Origin: Anaerolineae bacterium
GTDB taxonomy: Bacteria; Chloroflexota; Anaerolineae; Aggregatilineales; UBA2796
DNA length: 55,673 nt
Reading direction: 5' to 3'
Assembly: GCA_019637615.1 (NCBI GenBank)
Contig: JAHBVJ010000041.1
Span: 1-55,673 of the forward strand
Part shown: positions 9,224 through 16,834 of the stretch, in pieces
Layout: each line of letters begins with the position of its first letter
Numbering within the stretch: the stretch's first letter is position 1
Position numbers and translations under genes: made by a program
The notes under the pieces: generated by a model
Database searches by the model: none
Told to the model about the DNA's origin: nothing
Seen by the model: only the letters and a program-made list of their open reading frames with translations

Positions 9224-9338
9224 TCATCCACTGACATCCGAATACGCCTTGACGTAGCTGAAGCCGTCGCACGTCATGAAGTGATCCGCTACGCCTTCGG
9301 TGGGATCGCGGCTTAGGAAGTGTTCATCTACTCTGTGC
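9224..9338 (-). pseudogene. RHS-core C-terminal remnant
   Basis: Reading the minus strand gives FLSRDPTEG followed by SYVKAYSDVSG and a stop. This is a degraded version of the end of the RHS/YD-repeat core (GRFLSRDP... followed by a ...DPSG ending). The reading frame is blocked upstream by a stop near 9340, so only about 35 codons survive. It is the most downstream of three RHS scraps in this region. Confidence 0.6.
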
Positions 9339-9775
9339 CACACCTACATCCACCGCCTGTACGAAGCACAGATCGTTTCATTTTTTGGCTAAAATGCAAT
9401 TATGCACAATTTAGTCGATCTATATTTTGCAGGTCGTAGATTGTTTCAAAATCATCATCGCATCCAATCCACCCCTCATACATCATAAGCAAGACTTTCA
9501 TCAGGCTAACTAACTCTGGTAAAGAAGCAGCATGGTATGAAATCATAAAGGCGCTAACTGGTTGAAATGTGTCTATCCTACATTGGGCTTTTTCCTCAAA
9601 GACAATACCACTATCTGGCACTATTTCCGTAAACACCCAAAAATACTGGGGTTTCGGTGAAAAAATTGTCAGATCTTGAAAAGGTGCCTCAGAAGGTTGG
9701 CATTCATAGCCTGCCTGTTCAGCTTGTTTAGCTATATCTTTTAGCTTTATTGACGACTTGGTAAAGAAGAAAATA

Positions 9776-9799
9776 GGGTCTCTGGGGAGTTCCGGGGTA
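9776..9799. repeat. Left terminal inverted repeat of the IS
   Basis: 24 bp, identical as reverse complement to the right end at 11104-11127. Confidence 0.93.
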
Positions 9800-9850
9800 G
9801 GGCAAAGGGCTTAAAATGGAGGAAAGAGAAAACCAGACAAGGGGGAAAGA

Positions 9851-11095
9851 ATGTCACAACCCCAGATCAGTATTCCTCTAGACATAGAAGACGTGAAAGT
9901 GCTAGCGGTCGATATAAGTCAGCGAGAGGCCATCCACATTAAAGTGGAAAGCAGCTTGAATTATGCCTATTGTCAGCACTGTGGACGGAAGTTAACGAAG
10001 GTACACGAGTATGGGGACTGGGTGAAGGTGCGCCATTTGCCCATACTGGGACGAGCAGTGTTGTTGTTTTACCGACCGAAACGCTATGAATGCCCAGATT
10101 GTGAGGGACATCCGACCACTACACAACAGTTGGTCTGGCACGACGCGAACAGTCCGCATACCAAAGCTTATGAGGAACATGTGCTACGGATGTTAGTCAA
10201 CAGCACCGTACAAGATGTGTCTACCAAAGAACGGCTGTCGTATGAGTCGGTGTGGGGTATCGTGGAGCGACGTTTAGCCAGTCAAGTCGTGTGGAGTGAC
10301 TATCACTGGTTAGGGACGCTGGGGGTGGATGAAATCGCGCGACACAAGGGCCATCAAGACTTTGTATGTATTGTTAGTGCGCGTCTGCCAGACGGACATG
10401 TGTCGATTCTGGCGATGCTGCCTAATCGCAAAAAGGAGACGCTGCTGGCCTTCTTCGAGTCCATCCCGCCCCAGTTACGCGCCACTATTGAGAATGTCTG
10501 CTCTGACCTGTATGAGGGTTATCTCCAAGCAGCCCAAAGCGCTTTACCCAGAGCGCGGCGCGTGATTGACCGTTTTCATATCGCTAAACTGTATCGTGCC
10601 GCTGCCGACAAGGTGCGCAAAGCCGAATTGAGACGGCTCAAGCAAACCTTGCCAGCCCAGCAATACCAAACCCTCAAAGGCAGTTTATGGGTCTTTCGTA
10701 AGACAACCGATGCCCTCAACGAGGAGGAAAGGCAAGTGCTCGATAGGTTATTCGCCTTGTCATCTAAGCTCAAAACGGCTTATACCCTGCGCGAAGAGCT
10801 GACGACTATCTTTGAGACTGCTCTTGGTAAAAACAGCGCCAAACGTCAACTGCGCCAGTGGGAAGCCAAAGTTCAAGCCGCTGGGTTAGCCTGTTTCGAT
10901 TCCTTCCGCAAGACCCTCCATCGCTTCTGGAACGAAATCATCAATTACTTTATTGACTTGAAGTCATCTGGTTTTGTCGAAGGCTTGAATAATAAGATTA
11001 AAGTTCTCAAGCGGCGCTGCTATGGTCTGTTCAATCTTGACCATTTCTTTCAACTGATTTGGCTTGATTTAGAAGGCTATCGCTTATTTTCCTGA
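9851..11095 (+). CDS. ISL3-family transposase
   Basis: The 414-residue transposase has an N-terminal zinc-finger-like pair, CQHCGRK (about residues 37-43) and CPDCEG (about 75-80), followed by a helix-turn-helix region. The DDE catalytic domain begins at TLGVDEIARHKGH, contains NVCSDLYEGYLQAA and VIDRFHIAKL, and ends with the family's GFVEGLNNKIKVLKRRCYG (the Glu is the third catalytic acid). It has a GGGGGAAAG site directly upstream of the ATG and a full-length frame, so it is probably functional. It catalyses cut-and-paste transposition of the element. Confidence 0.95.
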   Translation: MSQPQISIPLDIEDVKVLAVDISQREAIHIKVESSLNYAYCQHCGRKLTKVHEYGDWVKVRHLPILGRAVLLFYRPKRYECPDCEGHPTTTQQLVWHDANSPHTKAYEEHVLRMLVNSTVQDVSTKERLSYESVWGIVERRLASQVVWSDYHWLGTLGVDEIARHKGHQDFVCIVSARLPDGHVSILAMLPNRKKETLLAFFESIPPQLRATIENVCSDLYEGYLQAAQSALPRARRVIDRFHIAKLYRAAADKVRKAELRRLKQTLPAQQYQTLKGSLWVFRKTTDALNEEERQVLDRLFALSSKLKTAYTLREELTTIFETALGKNSAKRQLRQWEAKVQAAGLACFDSFRKTLHRFWNEIINYFIDLKSSGFVEGLNNKIKVLKRRCYGLFNLDHFFQLIWLDLEGYRLFS

Positions 11096-11103
11096 GGTCT
11101 CTG

Positions 11104-11127
11104 TACCCCGGAACTCCCCAGAGACCC
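11104..11127. repeat. Right terminal inverted repeat of the IS
   Basis: 24 bp, perfect reverse complement of the left end. The duplicated target sequence GAAAATA follows at 11129-11135. Confidence 0.93.
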
Positions 11128-11170
11128 TGAAAATATCTTCCATAAGTTTCTCCCGTATGCGCGTAGCAAA

Positions 11171-11310
11171 TCAATCGGGCTTGCGAAGTGCTGCACTGTA
11201 ATAGCGGATGCGGAGATAGAGCAACCCGTTGTCGTCGATCTGTTCGCCTGTGAAGCCAAGTCTACTGTCGTGCGTACCATTATCAAGGCCGTTCGCGCGT
11301 ATCCAAAATA
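11171..11310 (-). pseudogene. RHS-core fragment upstream of the split immunity-like gene
   Basis: The minus strand reads NGLDNGTHDSRLGFTGEQ then IDDNGLLYLRIRYYSAALRKPD and a stop. The G-F-T-G-E-Q...G-L-x-Y-L-R-x-R-Y-Y pattern is the hallmark of the RHS/YD-repeat core just before its variable toxin tip. The stop lies 27 nt before the start of the downstream immunity-like gene. No long RHS gene is attached, so this is an orphan core scrap. An ORF on the same DNA in another frame is ignored. Confidence 0.68.
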
Positions 11311-11371
11311 ATGAGCATCTACAAACTTTTGGCGCGAATGTATTCAGTCAGTATATGTAGTTTTCTTGATT

Positions 11372-11737
11372 TTACGCGATTTTTGAGATTAATTCCTCTG
11401 CGATGATGGTGACTAATTTCCATTCCTCGCTATCTAGAAACTCACTCTCGGTCTCTAGTAAATAAGTGTTTATTACAGTGTCAAGTGCTTCAATAAGAGG
11501 GCGAATATCACTCGCCTCCTCACTATCCTTTAGGATAACTCCTACAGCCCCGTAGAGATCTTCTTCAAGTCTTTGCTCATCAAACAGAAAATTAATAATA
11601 TTTAGAGGTTCATCAGAAGTAATTTTCGTAGGAACATCTACACTTGTCCATGCGCGCCGTTGATAGTCTATATTCGCCAATATGCGGATATATTTTTTTA
11701 GCTGATCTCTGAGTTCTTCATACAGCACCATTTTCAT
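11372..11737 (-). CDS. Small acidic protein, possible RHS-associated immunity protein
   Basis: A 121-residue acidic helical protein. The pattern DYQRRAWTS...NIINFLFDEQRLEEDLYGAVGVILKDSEE, then LIEALDTVIN, resembles the SCO4402-like family often found beside toxin genes, but I only half recognise it. AGGA is placed too close to the first ATG but 6 nt from the second (11731), so translation may start at Met-Val-Leu. It lies between two RHS-core scraps, which is the main reason to call it an immunity gene. The low-GC composition differs from the surrounding housekeeping genes and suggests acquisition. Confidence 0.62.
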   Translation of the reverse strand: MKMVLYEELRDQLKKYIRILANIDYQRRAWTSVDVPTKITSDEPLNIINFLFDEQRLEEDLYGAVGVILKDSEEASDIRPLIEALDTVINTYLLETESEFLDSEEWKLVTIIAEELISKIA

Positions 11738-11826
11738 TTCCTACGGTTGATCCCAAGATTTCGAAGTAAGCCACTTTGAGAGTAGTATATGATCGCGGCT
11801 GAGAAAAGTGCCATCTCTGAGGAGCA

Positions 11827-11886
11827 CTAGCGGGTGCGGAGGTAGATCAGGCCGTTGGGGTCGGGTTGCTGACCTGTGAACCCCCA
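11827..11886 (-). pseudogene. RHS-core scrap, about 20 codons
   Basis: The minus strand reads GFTGQQPDPNGLIYLRTR and then a stop. This is the same RHS-core signature as at 11171-11310 but a different sequence version, so it is not a simple copy. It follows the 140-residue membrane protein gene and precedes the acidic protein gene. Confidence 0.6.
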
Positions 11887-11900
11887 TATTGCTATAGCAC

Positions 11901-12323
11901 TCAGTTATTCTTGTTCAAGTTATTCCCAAGTTTCCAAGATAGATTTAGAGAATAGAGAAACAACATTACAGTGATAACGTCGACTATTAGTTCCAAGGAA
12001 TTTCGATGCTGGAAAATGTCAATCAAGAGGGTAAGTATGTATAGGATTGGAAAAACGCTGAAGATAGTACGGAGTATATTTCCTGTCTGTGCATTGTGCT
12101 CTCGTAACCCTTGGATAGCTGGAGCATCAGGTTTGCTATAAAACAAGCCTAAGGGAGGACGTAGTGTTTTGACGAACTGCAAAATAACATTCTCAGAAAC
12201 TTTATAATGTGCTACAAAATATATGAGCGAACCTAATTGTATAAGCATGAAGATCGGTAGATTAATTGCATACATTGTGAAACGCTCGAATATAAAATCA
12301 ACAATCTGTGATGACACTTCCAT
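11901..12323 (-). CDS. Small integral membrane protein, possible immunity protein
   Basis: 140 residues with about three predicted transmembrane helices (roughly 18-40, 86-105 and 110-130) and a polar Asn-rich C-terminus. I recognise no family. It sits upstream of an RHS-core scrap in the same orientation and has the low GC content of this island. Membrane immunity proteins against pore-forming or membrane-acting RHS toxins look like this, but that is inference. Confidence 0.55.
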   Translation of the reverse strand: MEVSSQIVDFIFERFTMYAINLPIFMLIQLGSLIYFVAHYKVSENVILQFVKTLRPPLGLFYSKPDAPAIQGLREHNAQTGNILRTIFSVFPILYILTLLIDIFQHRNSLELIVDVITVMLFLYSLNLSWKLGNNLNKNN

Positions 12324-12334
12324 TTATTTACTCG

Positions 12335-12394
12335 CTATGGGAGTTCAAGCATAGTCAATTCATCAGGAAAATGAAATCCAAGCCAATCAGTCAT
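12335..12394 (-). CDS. Possible 19-residue leader peptide or truncated gene start
   Basis: A short frame, MTDWLGFHFPDELTMLELP, with AGGAG correctly placed before its ATG and a stop 11 nt before the membrane protein gene. The Shine-Dalgarno is better than that of the gene downstream. It may be the 5' end of another lost immunity gene, or a leader that couples translation. Existence is uncertain. Confidence 0.3.
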   Translation of the reverse strand: MTDWLGFHFPDELTMLELP

Positions 12395-12472
12395 TGTTTT
12401 ACTCCTAAAGCCTAATCAAAACTTTCCTCTATTTTAGCGATCCCTAGCCAATCTCGTATTCGGATGCCGCCA

Positions 12473-12545
12473 TAACATCCCCGCACCACCCTCCCCACGC
12501 CCACCCGTAACTCTACCCGCCTACCCCCCACCCTCCACCTGTTTG
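12473..12545 (-). other. G-rich tract, potential G-quadruplex
   Basis: The plus strand has at least seven runs of three or more C within about 70 nt, so the minus strand carries the matching G runs with short loops. It lies between the RHS island and the peptide-importer operon. Confidence 0.4.
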
Positions 12546-12648
12546 GTGGACGTTGTGTATCCCCCGCCGGATTAGTCTTGTGGACAAGCCTAATTTGCGA
12601 TGGGGTGGGCATGGCTCCCATCTCCACTTTTCTATTTAGGAGAGGTAT

Positions 12649-14370
12649 ATGCTAAAGATTGTTAAAGTAGGGTTGACGGTGATGGCGACCGCGCTGATCG
12701 CGACGACGCTATCACCACTGGCGATCAACGCGCAAGAGCCACAGGGCGGCGTGCTGATCGAGCCGACGTTCGGCTCCGGGCCGGACACGCTCAGTCCGCT
12801 GTTCTGCAACGATGCCACCTGCACCAAGATCGTCGGTCTGATGTTCCCGCTGTTTATCGGCGTGGACGCCAAGACGCAGTATTTCGCTAAGGGTGCCCGC
12901 AACGGCATGGCGATGGATTGGTCAGTCTCGGAAGATGGCAAAACCTACACCTTCAAAATCCGCAACGACATGAAGTGGAGCGATGGTGAGCCGATCACCG
13001 CCGACGACATCCTGTTCGGCTATCAGGTGATCAGCAACCCCGACGCGCAGTCGCCGCTGATTTCCGGCATCACCGACATTACTGGTGTCGAAGCGCCCGA
13101 TAAGGAAACCCTCGTGGTGACCTTCCGCACGGCAGCGTGTACGGCGCTCAATCAGGCGGGTGTGATCCCCGTCGCACCGAAGCACGTCCTCGGTGATATT
13201 CCGATTGCCTCGTTGAAGGATGATCCCTTCAGCACCAATCCAAGCGTGACGGCTGGCCCGTACAAGTTCGGTGAATTCCGCGCTTCCGACCAGACCACCT
13301 TGGTTGCCAACCCCGATTACAAGGACTTGGAAGAAGGCAAAATCCTGAGCGGCGGCTACATTATGCCCGTCGTGCCCGACCAGACCGTGCTGGTACAGCA
13401 GTACCTCGCCGGTGAAGCCAACCTGATCGATGGCCCCGCCGTCGCCCGCCGTGCCGAACTGCGTGCGGACGCCGCCGCTGGCAACGAGCAGATATTCGAC
13501 TTCGCCAGCAACGCGTGGGACTACATCGCGCTGAATCAGGCCGATCCAACCGATCCGCAGCCCGGTATCGATGCCAACGGCAAGGAAGTTGCCCAGAAGC
13601 CGCACCCGATCTTCGGTGATCAGCGCGTGCGTAAAGCGGTCGCGATGGCAATTGATGTGGACGCCATCCTCAAGGGCGCGGTCTTCGGGGAAGGCACGCG
13701 GATGTCCTCCTTCGTCATCCCCGCCTCGTGGGCGTTCGACAAGGATCTGAAAGGCCCCGCCTTCGATCCGGCTGCCGCTGCCAAGCTGCTCGATGAAGCG
13801 GGCTGGCCTGCTGGCCCCGATGGCAAGCGCGCCGCCAAGGGTGCGATGTACGCCCCCGATGGCACGCCGTTCAAGTTCACGCTGCTGACCAATCAGGGCA
13901 ACACGCGCCGTGAAGCCGTCGGCACCATCGTCAAGGACGAACTCAGCCAGATCGGGATCGAAGTAGATTTCCAAGCCATCGACTTCAACGTGCTGAACGA
14001 CCTCGTGCGTTCGCAGAAGTTCGATGCCCGCGTCGGCGGTTGGCTGCAAGGCTTCCCCGATGACCCCGATCCGACGGCGATCCTGCTGCCCGAAGCGGAC
14101 ATCCCCGGTTCTGGCAACAACTACGTCTCATACAGCAACCCGAAGGTCACGGAACTGATGCGCCAAGCGCTGGTCGTGCCGGGCTGTGGGCTGGCTGACC
14201 GCACCAAGTTGTACAAGGAAGCCCAAGCCATCATGGCGGAAGACTTACCTTACATCTTCCTGTACTCGTTGAATGGTTGGTACGGTGCGCGCAGCGATGT
14301 TCAGGGTTTCGACCCCGCTGCCAACCTGATGTACAACCGGGTCGAGACATGGAAGGTTGAAGCCAAGTAA
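12649..14370 (+). CDS. Peptide/nickel-type ABC transporter substrate-binding protein (SBP family 5)
   Basis: The 573-residue exported binding protein has a Sec signal peptide (KIVKVGLTVMATALIATTL... cleaved near INA-Q, about residue 29), without a lipobox Cys. The mature part follows the DppA/OppA plan: TLSPLFCNDATC, then YTFKIRNDMKWSDGEPITADDILFGYQV (the family signature around 95-125), TAGPYKFGEF, QRVRKAVAMAIDVDAIL and a C-terminal DLPYIFLYSLNGW. A GGAGAGG site precedes the ATG. It opens an importer operon with two permeases. Substrate preference (peptide versus other) cannot be read from sequence. Confidence 0.9.
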   Translation: MLKIVKVGLTVMATALIATTLSPLAINAQEPQGGVLIEPTFGSGPDTLSPLFCNDATCTKIVGLMFPLFIGVDAKTQYFAKGARNGMAMDWSVSEDGKTYTFKIRNDMKWSDGEPITADDILFGYQVISNPDAQSPLISGITDITGVEAPDKETLVVTFRTAACTALNQAGVIPVAPKHVLGDIPIASLKDDPFSTNPSVTAGPYKFGEFRASDQTTLVANPDYKDLEEGKILSGGYIMPVVPDQTVLVQQYLAGEANLIDGPAVARRAELRADAAAGNEQIFDFASNAWDYIALNQADPTDPQPGIDANGKEVAQKPHPIFGDQRVRKAVAMAIDVDAILKGAVFGEGTRMSSFVIPASWAFDKDLKGPAFDPAAAAKLLDEAGWPAGPDGKRAAKGAMYAPDGTPFKFTLLTNQGNTRREAVGTIVKDELSQIGIEVDFQAIDFNVLNDLVRSQKFDARVGGWLQGFPDDPDPTAILLPEADIPGSGNNYVSYSNPKVTELMRQALVVPGCGLADRTKLYKEAQAIMAEDLPYIFLYSLNGWYGARSDVQGFDPAANLMYNRVETWKVEAK

Positions 14371-14400
14371 TTGCTGTAAATGCTTATTCCGCCCTCTGCG

Positions 14401-14564
14401 CTCTCCTGCTTCCTTCCCGTCGTGCGACGACGGCGGGGAGGGATCAGGAGCAGGGTTGAGGCGATAAACAACCCGTTGCTTACCTCCCATCCGCAAACTG
14501 CTCCTTCTCCTGCCGGCGTAAGCCAGCGGGGGGAGGCGCAGGGATGAGATAAACCAACACACAA
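14401..14564. repeat. Two palindromic extragenic repeats (REP-like) inside the ABC operon
   Basis: Two tandem imperfect units (about 14401-14474 and 14501-14564). Each has a CTCCT-rich left arm, a short GC hairpin (CGTCGTGCGACGACG in the first) and a GGGGAGG right arm, and each ends in a GA-TAAAC-type tail. As reverse complement they match the CCTCA-CCCC palindromes at 30.5-33.1 kb. They fill the unusually long gap between binding-protein and permease genes and could reduce downstream expression. Confidence 0.6.
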
Positions 14565-14648
14565 TTTGCTTTTATCTACCTGCCAAGCCTCTTTCCGGTG
14601 ATCTGGAAAGGGGCGGTGGTGTATCTAGACTGGAAGGCGCAGAGAACG

Positions 14649-15674
14649 ATGACAAGATATATCTTCCGTCGTCTGATTCAGGGCATCCCGACGCTGTTCG
14701 GGATCACCTTGCTCACGTTTATGCTGATGACTGCCGCACCGGGCGGCCCCGTTGCCGCACTAGGCGTTGATCCCCGCCTGACGCCGGAAAAACAGAAGAT
14801 CATCATGGCTTCGTTGGGCGTCGATGCCCCGTGGCCTATCCAATATATCCGCTGGTTGGTGGGCGACGATTGGATGCAGCTCGACAAAAACGGCGATGGC
14901 ACGCTGGATGGGTACGGCACGCGGCGCGGCGTCTTGCGAGGCGATTTCGGCAACTCGTTTCAGGGGCGACGTCCCGTGCTCGATCTCGTCTTGGAGCGCA
15001 TCCCCGCTACGCTAGAACTCGGCCTGATGTCGCTGGTGGTCGGCGTCACGATTGGGGTGTTGGTCGGCGTGTTGAGCGCACTCAATCACGGCGGCTGGTT
15101 CGACAACGTGGCGCGCGTGTTTGCCGTGATCACCAAATCCGTGCCGATCTTCTGGCTTGGCCTCGTCCTGATCCTCGTGTTTGGTGCGTACCTGCATTTG
15201 CTGCCGATGGGCGGGCGTTGTCCGCGCACCACGTCGGCTTGCCCTGACCTGCCCGGACGCCTGAATTACATTGTGCTGCCCGCCTTCGTGCTCTCGGCGG
15301 GGATTGTCTCTGGCCTGTCGCGCTTCATGCGTGCCTCGATGCTGGACGTGGTGCATCAAGAATACGTGCGCACCGCCAAGTCCAAAGGATTGCGCGAAAA
15401 CCGCGTGTGGTTCATCCACGCCGCACGCAACGCCCTAATCCCGATTGCTACGCTGGTCGGGCCGCTGATCACGGGCATCCTCGGTGGTGCGGTGATCACC
15501 GAAACGATCTTTTCATGGCCCGGCATGGGGCGGTTGACGTTCCAAGCCGTGCTGCAAAAAGATTATCCGCTGGTCATGGCGGGCGTGATCATCGCGGCGG
15601 TCGGTACGCTGCTTGGCTACATCCTGTCGGATGTGCTGTACGCGCTGATCGATCCGAGGATTCGCTTTGACTAG
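14649..15674 (+). CDS. ABC transporter permease, DppB/OppB type
   Basis: A 341-residue inner-membrane permease with six predicted helices. It begins MTRYIFRRLIQGIPTLFGIT, the standard DppB start, and has the EAA-type loop near EYVRTAKSKGLRENRVWF and the downstream GGAVITETIFSWPGMGRL. A longer frame exists upstream, but homologous starts begin at this Met. An insert of about 30 residues (DDWMQLDKNGDGTLDGYGTRRG) near residue 75-100 looks EF-hand-like (DKNGDGTLDG) and is typical of some Chloroflexota DppB. It works with the next gene. Confidence 0.92.
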   Translation: MTRYIFRRLIQGIPTLFGITLLTFMLMTAAPGGPVAALGVDPRLTPEKQKIIMASLGVDAPWPIQYIRWLVGDDWMQLDKNGDGTLDGYGTRRGVLRGDFGNSFQGRRPVLDLVLERIPATLELGLMSLVVGVTIGVLVGVLSALNHGGWFDNVARVFAVITKSVPIFWLGLVLILVFGAYLHLLPMGGRCPRTTSACPDLPGRLNYIVLPAFVLSAGIVSGLSRFMRASMLDVVHQEYVRTAKSKGLRENRVWFIHAARNALIPIATLVGPLITGILGGAVITETIFSWPGMGRLTFQAVLQKDYPLVMAGVIIAAVGTLLGYILSDVLYALIDPRIRFD

Positions 15675-15732
15675 TTGGCAGCAGGTGATTTAGATCAACA
15701 ACGACGTCGCGGGGAAAGCGACAGAAACGAGA

Positions 15733-16655
15733 ATGACAATGACGACAACGGCAAATGTAATGCAACTGGGCGCGGCGACCACTGCCGATCAGGGCGGGCG
15801 CTCACTGTTCCAACTGGCGATAACGCGTTTACGCTCGGATCGCCTGACGTTAGGCGCGATGGGCGTGATCGCGGTAATGGTGCTGCTGGCGATCTTCGCG
15901 CCGATCATCAGCACACAGTTTTTGAAGGTAGACTACGCGCGCACCTCCCTATCCGAAACCTTCCTCGCGCCGGGTTCAGCAGGGCATGTGCTCGGCACCG
16001 ACGATCTAGGGCGTGATCATTTGGCGCGGTTGCTGTATGCGGCGCAAGTCTCGCTAGGGATCGCCTTCGTGGCGGCGATGCTGTCGATCAGTATCGGGAT
16101 TTTGTTCGGGATTCTGGCGGGCTATTACGGCGGGATCATCGATGACGCGATCATGTGGCTGATCGCCACGCTCAACTCGATCCCGACACTGTTTTTGTTG
16201 CTGATCATCGCGGCGGTGTTCTCACCGGGGCCAGCCACACTGGTGATCGTGCTCGGATTCCTCGGCTGGTTGAGCATCGCGCGATTGGTGCGTGGCGAGA
16301 CGATTGCCCTGCGTTCCCGCGAGTATGTGATGAGCGCCCGCTCGATTGGCGCATCCAATCTCCATATCATGCTGCGGCACATTTTGCCCAACGCTCTCAA
16401 TTGCCCGATCATCACGTTGGCGGCGGATATTGGCGACCCTGATCTGACCGAAGGTCGGCGCTGAGTTTTCTTGGTTTGGGCATCCAGCCGCCGACACCAA
16501 GTTGGGGCAATATGCTCTCCAACGCGCAAACCTTTTTCACGTTGGGGCCGCATCTGGTGTTCATGCCCGGTATTCTGATTTCGCTGACGGTACTGTGCCT
16601 GTACGTGATCGGGGATGGCCTACGCGACGCCTTCGACCCGACGGCGCGCCACTAA
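15733..16655 (+). pseudogene. ABC transporter permease, DppC/OppC type, frameshifted
   Basis: The first frame gives 243 residues and is a good DppC up to the EAA loop (EYVMSARSIGASNLHIMLRHILPNA), then runs into a stop at 16464. The expected last part, SALSFLGLGIQPPTPSWGNM through CLYVIGDGLRDAFDPT, continues in another frame and ends at 16655. The break lies between about 16436 and 16457, where one or two single-base indels would restore a TEG(S)ALSFLGLG join. It could be a real disruption or a sequencing/assembly error. No ATP-binding subunits follow, so the importer must borrow ATPases or be inactive. Confidence 0.82.
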
Positions 16656-16659
16656 GACA

Positions 16660-16706
16660 GCCACACAGTGCCCCTCCTCGCTTGGCAAAGAGGGGCACTG
16701 TGTGGC
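16660..16706. terminator. Long perfect hairpin between convergent genes
   Basis: Arms of 17 bp (GCCACACAGTGCCCCTC and its exact reverse complement) enclose a 13-nt loop. It begins 4 nt after the permease stop and lies between convergent genes. There is no T-tract on either side, so termination may rely on the hairpin alone; an RNA-stability or REP-like role is also possible. Confidence 0.5.
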
Positions 16707-16834
16707 ATGGAAGCAGATAATGTCGTTGCCTTGCTCCGAAAAGCAGCCGAATACAATGAATAACTCGAACTTTATGGGCAGGTGCTCATTTTACATAAAT
16801 GATCGTGTGCCAAACATTCTGCTAGTATCTCCCC

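Larger units (their letters stand above)
9776..11127 (+). mobile_element. ISL3-family insertion sequence, complete
   Basis: A 1352-bp element bounded by perfect 24-bp terminal inverted repeats (starting GGGTCTCTGGGG) at 9776-9799 and 11104-11127. Flanks are AGAAAATA (9768-9775) and TGAAAATA (11128-11135): an 8-bp target duplication with one mismatch, the length expected for ISL3 elements. It contains one transposase gene that is uninterrupted. The perfect repeats and open transposase suggest a recent arrival. Confidence 0.93.
9400..11143 (-). pseudogene. Immunity-like gene interrupted by an ISL3-family element
   Basis: Removing the inserted element (9776-11127) and one copy of the target duplication restores a 127-residue frame. 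The restored gene starts at ATG 11143 (M-E-D-I-F), with GGAG placed 6 nt upstream. It reads on through FTKSSIKLKDIAKQAEQ and QYFWVFTEIVPDSG, then has FMISYHAASLPELVSLMK, and ends near MYEGWIGCDDDFETIY. Insertion falls five codons after the start. I cannot name the family; the size, acidic C-terminus and position just after an RHS fragment suggest an immunity protein. The remaining 3' part (9400-9775) is intact and may still be read from a GTG at 9636, but it is probably inactive. Confidence 0.65.

Noticed and set aside
12922..14049. Long minus-strand open frame (375 codons) antisense to the substrate-binding protein gene
   Set aside because: It is the shadow of a clearly recognisable SBP gene; its protein is low-complexity and rich in Arg/Gly/Val without motifs.
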